In this document: positions 7,431 to 15,258 of the stretch, piece by piece
How positions within the stretch are numbered: position 1 is the first letter of the stretch
Layout of the letters: each line of letters starts with the position of its first letter
Source of the DNA: Streptomyces sp. V3I8
GTDB taxonomy: Bacteria; Actinomycetota; Actinomycetes; Streptomycetales; Streptomycetaceae
DNA length: 64,000 nt
Reading direction: 5' to 3'
Assembly (NCBI RefSeq): GCF_030817535.1
Contig: NZ_JAUSZL010000002.1
Span: forward strand, 6,076,001-6,140,000
Notes under the pieces: model-generated
The model's input: only the letters and a program-made list of their open reading frames with translations
Databases searched by the model: none
What the model was told of the DNA's origin: nothing
Translations under genes and position numbers: made by a program

Positions 7431-9653
7431 GTGCCGGAAAACAGGGCGGGCGACGGGCGGCCGGGAAACCTGCCGCCCGAGACACGGAGTTTCGTCGGCC
7501 GGCCACGGGAACTGGAACGGCTCGACGGACTCCTGGACCCCTCCGGGAGGCACGGGCGGCTGGTGACGCTCGCCGGGGCCGGTGGCGTCGGCAAGACCCG
7601 GCTCGCCCTGCGGGCCGCCCGCCGCGCCGCCCACCGGTACCGGGACGGCGTCTGGTTCGTGGAGCTCTCGCCGCTGCGGGCCCGGGGCCTGGTGGGTTTC
7701 GCCGTGGTCGAGGCGCTGCGGCTGGCCGACAGTTCGACGTCCCCGGTGACCGAGGTGCTCGCCGAGTGGCTGGCGGACAAGGAGGCGCTGATCGTCCTCG
7801 ACTCCTGCGAACACGTGCTCCCCGACTGTGCGGACCTCGTCCGCGCCCTGCTCCCCGCCGCCCCCGGGCTGCGGTTCCTGGCCACCACCCGGGAACACCT
7901 CGGCCTGCCGTCCGAGCTGCGTGTGACGGTCGCCCCGCTGCCGGTACGCGACGGCACCGGCCCGGCCCGGCCACCGGCAGAGGCCGGTGACGCCCTCGAC
8001 CTGTTCGCCCAGCGGGCCGCCGAGGCGCGCCCCGGCTTCGTCCTGGACGAGGCCTCCACCGGCACGGCCGCCGCCGTCTGCCGTCGGCTGGACGGGATCC
8101 CGCTGGCCATCGAGCTGGCCGCGGCCCGCCTCTGCGAACTCTCCCTCGCCGAACTCGACGAACGGCTCGGCGAGCGGCTGCCGTCCCCGCTGGACCTGCT
8201 CGCGGCGGGACCCGGCGAGGGGCCCGTGCGGCACCGCACGCTGCGGACGGCCATCGGCTGGAGCCACGAGCTGTGCGCGCCTCTGGAGAGGCTGCTGTGG
8301 GCAAGGCTCTCCGTGTTCAGCGGCGGCTTCGACCTGTCCGCGGCCGAGGACGTCTGCTCCGGCGGCCCCCTGCCCGCCGTACGGATCGCGGTACTGCTCG
8401 AACGGCTCGTCGAGCAGTCGATCGTGCTCCGCCACCGCCCGAGCGGCAGCGGCAGCGGCAGCGGCGGCGGGGACGGAGACGGAGCCAAAAGCGAAGGCAA
8501 AAGCGGAAACGGAAACGGGAGCGGAGACGGGGGCGGGGGCGGCGTCCGTTTCCGGCTGCTGGACAGCGTGCGGGAGTTCGGCGGCGACTGGCTGCGCGCG
8601 CTCGGCGAGGAGCGGACCCTGCGGCTGCGGCACCTCGACCACTACCGGAGCCTGGCCCGTACCGGCTGCACGGAGTGGAACACCGGCCGCCAGGTGCTGT
8701 GGTGCGAGCGCACGGTCGCCGAACACGCCAACCTCCGTACCGCGATGGACTGCGCGCTGTCCGAGCGCGACGGCGCGACCGCCCTGCGCACGGCGGCCGA
8801 CCTGGGTTTCCTGTGGCGCCACTGCGGCTACCTGCGGGACGCCCAGCACTGCCTGGACCAGGTGCTCACCGCCGATCCGGCGCCCGGCCCGGATCTCGTG
8901 CGGGCCCTGTGGGCCAGGGGCGCGGTCGCCCTGCTCCAGGGCGACCTGGACAGCGCCGGGAGCTGGGCGTCGGTGTACACGGCGGCGTCGGTGGAGCGGG
9001 GGGACCCCGTCGAGGTGGCCGCCGCGGCCTACCTCACCGGCGGGCACCTGCTCCTGCGCGGCCGGCTCGCCGAAGCGCTGGCGGTGTTCCGGGCGGCCGA
9101 ACCGCTCCCGGTCCGCGACGACTGGCTGGGGTCCGCGCAGCTCCAGGTACGGCTGGGGCTCTCCTTCGTGCACCTGCTGCTCGGCGACCTCGTCCGCGCC
9201 CGGGCGGTCGCCGACGAGGTGCGCGCGGAGAGCGCGCGGCACGGCGAGTCCTGGGCGGGCGCCTTCGCGGACTGCTTCGTCGCCCAGGCGGACCTGGCCG
9301 AGGGCGACTTCCCGGCGGCGCTGCGCAACGCCCGTACGTCCGTCGTCGGGCATCTGTCGCTGAACAGCACGCTCGGAGTCGCCCTCACCCTCGACGTGCT
9401 GGCCTCCGCGGTGGCCGCGACCGGCGACGGGCACCGCGCGGCGCGCCTGCTCGCCGTCGGCCAGCGCATCTGGGAGCGCCTGGGCAGAGCCCAGATGGAC
9501 TCACCGGACCTGACGGCCGCCCGCCGCGCCCGTGAACGACTGGTCCGCGGGAAGATCGGCGACGAGGCCTACACGAGGGCGTACGCGCAGGGCCTGGCCA
9601 TGTCGTACGAACGGGGCGTCGCCTACGCGGTGGAGGACGGCACCGGCACCTGA
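7431..9653 (+). CDS. STAND-type ATPase resembling LuxR/AfsR-family regulators but lacking a C-terminal HTH
   Basis: About 740 residues. The start chosen is a GTG at 7431 with GGGGAGGG upstream. A P-loop GAGGVGKT lies near residue 50 and a Walker B LIVLDSCEHVL near 120, as in NB-ARC/STAND ATPases of the large LuxR group. The C-terminal half is helical and TPR-like. It ends in SYERGVAYAVEDGTGT, with no LuxR helix-turn-helix and no N-terminal SARP domain, so DNA binding is not supported. A simple-repeat linker interrupts the middle. Its target is unknown. Confidence 0.78.
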   Translation: MPENRAGDGRPGNLPPETRSFVGRPRELERLDGLLDPSGRHGRLVTLAGAGGVGKTRLALRAARRAAHRYRDGVWFVELSPLRARGLVGFAVVEALRLADSSTSPVTEVLAEWLADKEALIVLDSCEHVLPDCADLVRALLPAAPGLRFLATTREHLGLPSELRVTVAPLPVRDGTGPARPPAEAGDALDLFAQRAAEARPGFVLDEASTGTAAAVCRRLDGIPLAIELAAARLCELSLAELDERLGERLPSPLDLLAAGPGEGPVRHRTLRTAIGWSHELCAPLERLLWARLSVFSGGFDLSAAEDVCSGGPLPAVRIAVLLERLVEQSIVLRHRPSGSGSGSGGGDGDGAKSEGKSGNGNGSGDGGGGGVRFRLLDSVREFGGDWLRALGEERTLRLRHLDHYRSLARTGCTEWNTGRQVLWCERTVAEHANLRTAMDCALSERDGATALRTAADLGFLWRHCGYLRDAQHCLDQVLTADPAPGPDLVRALWARGAVALLQGDLDSAGSWASVYTAASVERGDPVEVAAAAYLTGGHLLLRGRLAEALAVFRAAEPLPVRDDWLGSAQLQVRLGLSFVHLLLGDLVRARAVADEVRAESARHGESWAGAFADCFVAQADLAEGDFPAALRNARTSVVGHLSLNSTLGVALTLDVLASAVAATGDGHRAARLLAVGQRIWERLGRAQMDSPDLTAARRARERLVRGKIGDEAYTRAYAQGLAMSYERGVAYAVEDGTGT
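8441..8543. repeat. In-frame simple-sequence tract inside the STAND gene
   Basis: About 100 bases of short repeats (AGCGGC, then GACGGA, then GGAAAC) code for a Gly/Ser/Asp/Asn linker around residues 338-371. Repeats in units of six keep the frame, so the linker length could vary between strains. Confidence 0.8.
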
Positions 9654-9743
9654 CACAACCGCGCTCGACCCCTCCTCCTGCTCGCGCCGGGTGAGAACAT
9701 CGGATGCGTACGCTCATTTCGTGAGGGCTGCGAACGGAGGGTT

Positions 9744-10769
9744 GTGTTACGTATTCACTTCACCACCAGCGACCTGGCACTGACTCATGTGGCGACGGGC
9801 CCCGATCCCTGCTGGGAAACGATCCTCGGCCTGCAGCAGTTGGTGTGTGCGAGGCCGGGACGCGCCTTTCGGGACTGGCGCCTCAGAGCACGGGAAGTCG
9901 TCGCACGGAAGAAGCTGGGAAACCAGGTCCGCTATCTGAGAGCGCTTGTTCCCCAGAAAGGCTATGTTCCGGATTTCCTGACCCCGGCTGAGGCAGCCGA
10001 CGGAATGCGGACAGCGATCTCCGCGGTACGAAACACTCCGCCCGGCCGGGTTCGGAGAGAGTTGCAGATGCTGTCGTCCCAGCAGCACCGTGGAGTGCCA
10101 CGCCCGGTACGGCAGTTGGCCGACGCGGACCGCGACAACCGCCAGCTGGCCGACCTGGTGCAGGCGTTTCGATGCGTGTACGACACGGTCATCGCTCCTG
10201 ACTGGACGCAGGTGGAAGCGTACGTGGAAGCCGACCGGGCCCTACGCGCGCGTGCCCTCCGGGACGGTGGTGTCTCCCGCCTTCTCACCTCGCTGGGCAC
10301 CGCGGTGCGATGGGAACCTCCCGTGCTGTACGTGAGGTATCCCGTCGAACGCGATCTGCACCTTTCAGGCCGCGGACTTCGTCTCGTACCGTCCCGTTTC
10401 TGTTCCCGTGTTCCCGTCGCCCTGGCGGACCCGCAGCTGCGCCCGGTCCTTGTCTACCCCGTCGGTCCCACCGCGAATGAACCGGTTCCCCGGTCGGCGA
10501 GTGCCCTGGACGGGCTGCTGGGGCGCACCCGGGCCGAAGTCCTCCGAGCGCTGCGCGACGGGGCCACCACCGGTGAACTCGCCTCGCGGCTGCGGGTCTC
10601 CGCCTCCGCGGCGAGTCAGCACGTCCACGTGCTGTCCCGGGCGGGGCTGGTCCACAGCCAGCGCACCGGGGCGTCGATCCTGCACACGCTGACGCCGCTC
10701 GGCACCGCTCTTCTGACAGGCAGTGTCCCTGTTCTCACGCCTGACCAGCGGATTTCAGATGTGCCTTAA
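9744..10769 (+). CDS. Large ArsR/SmtB-fold transcriptional regulator
   Basis: A 341-residue protein starting at a GTG at 9744 with CGGAGG upstream. A long N-terminal region of unknown role is followed near residues 255-310 by a winged-helix domain with a clear recognition helix (TTGELASRLRVSASAASQHVHVL). This two-part layout is common among Streptomyces ArsR-like regulators with no metal site; no cysteine motif is seen next to the HTH. The downstream secreted small protein may be a target. Confidence 0.85.
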   Translation: MLRIHFTTSDLALTHVATGPDPCWETILGLQQLVCARPGRAFRDWRLRAREVVARKKLGNQVRYLRALVPQKGYVPDFLTPAEAADGMRTAISAVRNTPPGRVRRELQMLSSQQHRGVPRPVRQLADADRDNRQLADLVQAFRCVYDTVIAPDWTQVEAYVEADRALRARALRDGGVSRLLTSLGTAVRWEPPVLYVRYPVERDLHLSGRGLRLVPSRFCSRVPVALADPQLRPVLVYPVGPTANEPVPRSASALDGLLGRTRAEVLRALRDGATTGELASRLRVSASAASQHVHVLSRAGLVHSQRTGASILHTLTPLGTALLTGSVPVLTPDQRISDVP

Positions 10770-10903
10770 GGGTCTCGCGCCACCGCCACGATCTGCGCCA
10801 TGGTGTGGACGTGATCCACGTACGGACTGACCTACGTACGGACCGGTCACCGTACGTCCTGGCGCCAGGGACGACGGCCACGACCAGAAAACAGGGGAAC
10901 ACC

Positions 10904-11281
10904 ATGCGAAAGAAGGCTGCGGCAACGATCGCAACCGCCGCTGCGATGCTCGGTGTCATCGCTTCGGCCACCACCGCCTCCGCCGAACCGAATCCGCCCG
11001 GCTGCCCCAAGGGGTATTTCTGCGCCTACAGCGGACCGGACCAGACCGGATCGCTGGTACTGAAGACGGCGGGCAACTGGAGCGGCCAGGTGCGCTTCCA
11101 GTCCATCTTCAACAACGGATACGCGTTCCCGGGAGCCGACCACGTCGACATGACGTACTGGTACGAGGGGGACGGCACCACCACCAGCTGTATCCACTAC
11201 AACCCCGGGCCCGGCCTGTACAAGTGGACCGCTCCCTACACGGAAGTCCTCTACAGCGTCCGCTGGCGAGGCGAGTGCTGA
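10904..11281 (+). CDS. Secreted peptidase-inhibitor I36-type small protein
   Basis: A 125-residue precursor. Residues 1-27 are a signal peptide with an ASA-EP cleavage site. The mature part has four cysteines (34, 40, 96, 125), enough for two disulfides, and the short beta-rich layout of family I36 inhibitors (SMPI-like; GCPKGYFCAYSG start). Inhibition of a protease is known for the family; here it is inferred. It stands alone, with a terminator after it. Upstream, GTACGGAC is repeated within 10815-10860 and may carry a promoter or operator. Confidence 0.8.
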   Translation: MRKKAAATIATAAAMLGVIASATTASAEPNPPGCPKGYFCAYSGPDQTGSLVLKTAGNWSGQVRFQSIFNNGYAFPGADHVDMTYWYEGDGTTTSCIHYNPGPGLYKWTAPYTEVLYSVRWRGEC

Positions 11282-11305
11282 CACGGACACCCGCAGGTCC
11301 GCGGG

Positions 11306-11344
11306 AAAGCGGCGCGCCGCCCGATCCGGGCGGTGCGCCGCTTT
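11306..11344 (+). terminator. Rho-independent-like terminator after the I36 protein gene
   Basis: AAAGCGGCGC...GCGCCGCTTT, a near-perfect GC-rich stem with an inner CCGCCCG/CGGGCGG part, 25 bases after the stop codon. A-rich and T-rich ends allow use in both directions. Confidence 0.85.
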
Positions 11345-11437
11345 CTCGTCCACGGACTTTCGGCAGCGACGGCTCAGCTCCTCGGGCGGGGCGGGTGTGA
11401 GAGCCGTACAGGGGACCGGTCCCACACGAACGCCCTC

Positions 11438-12463
11438 TCAGACGGCGATGTACGTCACCGGGCCGCTCCCCGGCACCGTCTCCGCGCGGCCCAGCTTCAC
11501 CAGGCGGCGCAGGTGGGCCTCCGCCTCCGAGACCGCGATGTTCCTGGACCCGTACGGGATGTCGGCCCAGGGGCGGTTCCACTCCATGTGCTCGGCGACC
11601 TGCCACACGGTGCGCGGGGTGCCGAGGAGGGCGAGGAGACCGGTGAGGCGTTCCTCGTGGTGGTCGAGCAACTCCCGTACGCGGGACGGCGCGTCGGTGA
11701 AGGGGTGCAGATGGGCCGGGAGCACCTCGGCCGGTCCGAGGCCGCCGACCCGCTCCAGGGAGTCGAGGTAGTCGCCGAGCGGGTCGGGGACGGTGTCGTC
11801 GTCCGGATCCTCGTAGAGGCCGATGTGCGGGGTGATCCTCGGCAGGAGGTGGTCGCCGGAGAACAGGCGTCCGCGACCGGGAAGTTGGGCCGGATGGGCC
11901 TCCTCCAGGTGGAGGCAGACGTGGCCGGGCGTGTGTCCCGGGGTCCAGATCGCGCGCAGCCGCCGGCCGGCGAGGCCGAGGAGTTCGCCGGGGACGATCT
12001 CCCGGTCGGGGAGCGCGGGGGAGAGGCCGGGCAGGCGTGGGCGGCGGGCGGTGCGCAGCGGCGCCACGTGCTCCTCGGGCGCGCCGGCCGCGGTCAGCTT
12101 GTCCGCCATGTACGCCAGCCAGCGTCCCGGTTCGGTCTCGCGGGTGCGGCGTACGACGCAGATGTCGGCGGCGTGCATGGCCACCCACGCGCCCGACGCC
12201 CCACGCACCTTCTCCGACAGCCCGTGGTGGTCGGGATGGTGGTGGGTGATCACCACGCCGTGGATCTCGCCGACGGCCGTCCCGCACGCCACCAGCCCCT
12301 CGGTGAGCGCGTCCCAGGACGCCGGGTCGTCCCAGCCCGTGTCGATCAGCACCGGTCCGCGGTCGGTGTCCACGACGTACACGAGGGTGTGGCCGAGGGG
12401 GTTGTCCGGGATGGGGACCGCGACGGACCGTACGCCGCCGCCGTGGTCGGTCACCTGTGGCAT
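11438..12463 (-). CDS. Metallo-beta-lactamase-fold hydrolase
   Basis: A 341-residue protein with the zinc-binding motif THHHPDHHG, then GHTPGH and the GDHLLP block, all in the expected order for MBL hydrolases. A C-terminal helical segment (residues 270-341) resembles the winged tail of the beta-lactamase-like LACTB2/hydroxyacylglutathione hydrolase group. The substrate is unknown. It is divergent from the aldehyde dehydrogenase across a region with two palindromes, so it may share the KstR-type control. Confidence 0.88.
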   Translation of the reverse strand: MPQVTDHGGGVRSVAVPIPDNPLGHTLVYVVDTDRGPVLIDTGWDDPASWDALTEGLVACGTAVGEIHGVVITHHHPDHHGLSEKVRGASGAWVAMHAADICVVRRTRETEPGRWLAYMADKLTAAGAPEEHVAPLRTARRPRLPGLSPALPDREIVPGELLGLAGRRLRAIWTPGHTPGHVCLHLEEAHPAQLPGRGRLFSGDHLLPRITPHIGLYEDPDDDTVPDPLGDYLDSLERVGGLGPAEVLPAHLHPFTDAPSRVRELLDHHEERLTGLLALLGTPRTVWQVAEHMEWNRPWADIPYGSRNIAVSEAEAHLRRLVKLGRAETVPGSGPVTYIAV

Positions 12464-12498
12464 GGGCTCCCCTGTCGCCGGCTTCCCGCCACTATAAC

Positions 12499-12512
12499 TA
12501 GAACGGGTTCCA
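12499..12512. promoter_or_regulatory. KstR-type operator upstream of the aldehyde dehydrogenase
   Basis: TAGAACGGGTTCCA fits the published KstR consensus TNNAACNNGTTNNA at all fixed positions. It lies between the divergent MBL gene and the aldehyde dehydrogenase gene, 107 bases before the latter's ATG. Confidence 0.7.
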
Positions 12513-12549
12513 GCGGGAGTGCTGTGTGCTCCGTGGACTCCGTCCGGTG

Positions 12550-12565
12550 GAACTGATATCAGTTC
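12550..12565. promoter_or_regulatory. Perfect 16-bp palindrome before the aldehyde dehydrogenase
   Basis: GAACTGATATCAGTTC is perfectly self-complementary and lies 54 bases before the ATG at 12619. It differs from the KstR box and suggests a second regulator. The protein that binds it is not known. Confidence 0.5.
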
Positions 12566-12618
12566 AATGTCTGATGCACCGTCAGGAACGAGTGGTTCCC
12601 TCGGAGAGGCAGTCGGTC

Positions 12619-14076
12619 ATGACCGAACTCGTGGAACACGGAAAGCTGTTCATCGGCGGGGAGCTGACCGCTCCCGGCGGCCCGGACGTCATCGAGGTGG
12701 TCTCCCCGCACACCGAAGAGGTCATCGGCCGGGTGCCGCACGCCTCGCGGGAGGACGTCGACCGGGCCGTGGCCGCGGCGCGCACCGCCTTCGACGAGGG
12801 GCCCTGGCCGCGCATGACCCTCGACGAGCGCATCGGGGTGGTCACCCGGATCAAGGACGCGATCGCCGTACGGCACGAGGAGATCGCCCGGGTCATCTCC
12901 TCCGAGAACGGCTCCCCGTACTCCTGGAGCGTCCTCGCGCAGGCGCTCGGCGCGATGATGGTGTGGGACGCCGCCCTCACCGTCGCACGGGACTTCCGTT
13001 ACGAGGAGACGCGCGACGGGGTGCTCGGACGCATCCTCGTCCGGCGCGAGCCGGTGGGGGTCGTGGCCGCCGTCGTCCCGTGGAACGCGCCCCAGTTCGT
13101 GACGGCGGCCAAGCTCGGGCCCGCGCTGCTGACCGGCTGCACGGCCGTGCTCAAACCGTCGCCCGAGTCACCGCTGGACGCGTACATACTCGGCGAGATC
13201 GCGCGGGAGGCCGGGCTGCCGGAGGGCGTCCTGTCGATCCTGCCGGCGGACCGCGAGGTCAGCGAGTACCTCGTCGGACACCCCGGGATCGACAAGGTCT
13301 CCTTCACGGGGTCGGTCGCGGCCGGCCGGCGTGTCATGGAGGTGGCCTCGCGCAACCTCACCCGCGTGACCCTGGAACTGGGCGGGAAGTCGGCGGCGGT
13401 GGTCCTGCCGGACGCGGACCTGGGGACCGCCGTGCCGGGCATCGTCTCGGCGGCCTGGATGAACAACGGCCAGGCGTGCGTGGCCCAGACCCGCATCCTG
13501 CTGCCGCGCTCGCGCTACGACGAGTTCGCGGAGGCGTTCGCGGCGGCGGCCGACGCGCTGGTGGTCGGTGACCCGCTGGACCCCGCCACCCAGGTCGGCC
13601 CGCTGGTCGCCCGGCGGCAGCAGCAGCGCAGCCTCGACTACATCCGCATCGGCCAGGAGGAGGGCGCCAAGATCCTCGCCGGCGGCGGCCGTCCGGCGGG
13701 CCTGGACCGCGGCTGGTACGTCGAGCCGACGCTCTTCGGCGACGTCGACAACTCCATGCGGATCGCCCGCGAGGAGATCTTCGGCCCGGTGATCTGCCTG
13801 CTCCCGTACGGCGACGAGGAGGAGGCGGTCAAGATCGCCAACGACTCCGAGTACGGCCTGAGCGGCAGCGTCTGGACGGCCGACGTGCCCCGCGGCATCG
13901 ACGTGGCCCGCCGGGTCCGTACCGGCACGTACTCCGTCAACACCTTCAGCCTCGACATGCTCGGCCCGTTCGGCGGCTACAAGAACTCCGGGCTCGGCCG
14001 CGAGTTCGGCCCCGAGGGGTACGGGGAGTTCCTGGAGCACAAGACGATCCACCTGCCGGCCGGCTGGGAGGTCTGA
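12619..14076 (+). CDS. NAD(P)-dependent aldehyde dehydrogenase
   Basis: A 485-residue full-length ALDH-superfamily enzyme. Catalytic residues are visible: Asn156 (PWNAPQ), Glu253 (LELGGKS) and the nucleophile Cys287 (NNGQACV). It oxidises an aldehyde to an acid with NAD(P). The start ATG at 12619 follows GGAGAGG. The next gene, a ferredoxin, follows after 3 bases. A KstR-type box upstream and the TetR regulator nearby suggest lipid or steroid-like catabolism; the true substrate is not shown. Confidence 0.93.
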   Translation: MTELVEHGKLFIGGELTAPGGPDVIEVVSPHTEEVIGRVPHASREDVDRAVAAARTAFDEGPWPRMTLDERIGVVTRIKDAIAVRHEEIARVISSENGSPYSWSVLAQALGAMMVWDAALTVARDFRYEETRDGVLGRILVRREPVGVVAAVVPWNAPQFVTAAKLGPALLTGCTAVLKPSPESPLDAYILGEIAREAGLPEGVLSILPADREVSEYLVGHPGIDKVSFTGSVAAGRRVMEVASRNLTRVTLELGGKSAAVVLPDADLGTAVPGIVSAAWMNNGQACVAQTRILLPRSRYDEFAEAFAAAADALVVGDPLDPATQVGPLVARRQQQRSLDYIRIGQEEGAKILAGGGRPAGLDRGWYVEPTLFGDVDNSMRIAREEIFGPVICLLPYGDEEEAVKIANDSEYGLSGSVWTADVPRGIDVARRVRTGTYSVNTFSLDMLGPFGGYKNSGLGREFGPEGYGEFLEHKTIHLPAGWEV

Positions 14077-14079
14077 GGG

Positions 14080-14313
14080 ATGGGCGACCGCTGGCACGTC
14101 GAGGTCGACCGCTCCGTCTGCATCGGCTCGGCCCAGTGCACCCACCTCGCCCCGGACGCCTTCCGCCTCGACGCGGCCATGCAGTCCCACCCCGCGGAGT
14201 CCGAGAGCGACGCCAACGAGAAGGTCCTGGAGGCGGCGGAGGGCTGCCCGGTGGAGGCGATCACGATCACCCTGCCGGGCAGCGGGGAGGCGGTGTTCCC
14301 TCCGGAGGAGTGA
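14080..14313 (+). CDS. [3Fe-4S]-type ferredoxin
   Basis: A 77-residue acidic ferredoxin with three cysteines in the CX5C...C pattern (Cys14, Cys20, Cys56; VCIGSAQC and EGCPVEA), as in the small ferredoxins that feed cytochrome P450s. No P450 gene lies in this window. It starts 3 bases after the aldehyde dehydrogenase stop, so the two form one operon. The partner P450 probably lies elsewhere in the genome. Confidence 0.92.
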   Translation: MGDRWHVEVDRSVCIGSAQCTHLAPDAFRLDAAMQSHPAESESDANEKVLEAAEGCPVEAITITLPGSGEAVFPPEE

Positions 14314-14360
14314 GGGGGGAAGGCGCGAGGGTGTGGTCGGCCACCGGCCGGTGGGGGCTG

Positions 14361-14386
14361 GGCGCGCGGTTCCCCGCGCCCCTCAC
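14361..14386 (-). repeat. Dispersed GGGGCGCGGGGAAC intergenic repeat, copy 1
   Basis: The complement of GAGGGGCGCGGGGAACCGCG lies between the convergent ferredoxin and tetR genes. It is one of about nine near-identical copies in non-coding parts of this window. Confidence 0.75.
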
Positions 14387-15030
14387 GGGGGCGGTGACGT
14401 CAGGTCGATCAGGCGGCACACCGTCTCTATGTCTATCTTCACCTGGGCGATCGAGGCGCGGCCGGAGAGCCAGGTGATCAGCGCCGAGTGCCAGGTGTGC
14501 TCGATGACGCGGACGGCCGACAACTGGGCGGGGGTGGGATCGTCGAGACCCATGGCGTCAAGGATGATCACCGTGGTCTGGCGGGAGACCTGGTCCACCT
14601 CCGGGCTCACGCTGCGGTCGGCGAACGTCAGGGCGCGGACCATCGCGTCGGCGAGGTGCGGCTCCCGCTGCAGCGCGCGGAAGGCCCGCATCAGGGTCTC
14701 CGCGACCCGCTGCGCCGCCGTGTCGCCCGTCGGCGGCTTCTTGCGCAGCGTCCCGTGCATGTGGGCCAGCTGGTCCTGCATGGTCGCGACCAGCAGGTGC
14801 ACCTTGGACGGGAAGTAGCGGTAGAGCGTGCCCAGCGCGACCTGCGAGGACTCCGCCACCTCCCGCATCTGCACCGCGTCGAAACCGCCCCGGCTCGCCA
14901 GCTGCGCGCTCGCGTGCAGGATGCGGCGGCGGCGCGCCTCCTGGCGCTCGGTGAGCGGGGGAGTGACCGGCTGCGCCGCCCGTACGGGCGGCTGCGCGGC
15001 CTTCGCCGCAGTCTTGGCTTCCGCAGGCAT
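14383..15030 (-). CDS. KstR-like TetR-family repressor
   Basis: A 215-residue TetR protein. The HTH is seen in AVQMREVAESSQVALG followed by TLYRYFPSK. The C-terminal ligand domain (SALITWLSGRASIAQVKIDIETVCRLI) resembles the KstR subgroup, which senses 3-oxo-cholestenoyl-CoA-type ligands in mycobacteria. The ATG at 15030 is chosen because the upstream extension is not coding-like and GGAACGGGAT precedes it. Three KstR-type boxes occur in the window (12499, 15191, 31193), one in this gene's own promoter region, which supports autoregulation and a small regulon. The ligand is inferred, not shown. Confidence 0.85.
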   Translation of the reverse strand: MPAEAKTAAKAAQPPVRAAQPVTPPLTERQEARRRRILHASAQLASRGGFDAVQMREVAESSQVALGTLYRYFPSKVHLLVATMQDQLAHMHGTLRKKPPTGDTAAQRVAETLMRAFRALQREPHLADAMVRALTFADRSVSPEVDQVSRQTTVIILDAMGLDDPTPAQLSAVRVIEHTWHSALITWLSGRASIAQVKIDIETVCRLIDLTSPPP

Positions 15031-15190
15031 GGATCCCGTTCCGTGACGTTCGTACAGCAGAGGGCGGCAGGGGCGACAGGGGCGGTGGAGCGAGAGCGGG
15101 TAGAGCCCGGCCGTGGCGTGAATCACCCGATCCACCGCTCACAGGAGAGCTACCTGCCGGTAGATTCAATGCTCCCTGAACGATCAAGTC

Positions 15191-15204
15191 TGAAACTTGT
15201 TCTA
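15191..15204. promoter_or_regulatory. KstR-type operator between tetR and the GT4 gene
   Basis: TGAAACTTGTTCTA matches TNNAACNNGTTNNA exactly. It lies 160 bases before the tetR start and 55 bases before the glycosyltransferase start, so it could act on either or both. Confidence 0.7.
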
Positions 15205-15258
15205 GATTACCGTCCCGAAGTAATCTCGCGGGAAAGTGCTGGAAGAAGGGGGCCGAGA

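Noticed and set aside
6554..8500. A 648-codon minus-strand frame
   Set aside because: It is antisense to the SpoIIE-like and STAND genes, with Ser/Arg-rich shadow composition and no domain.
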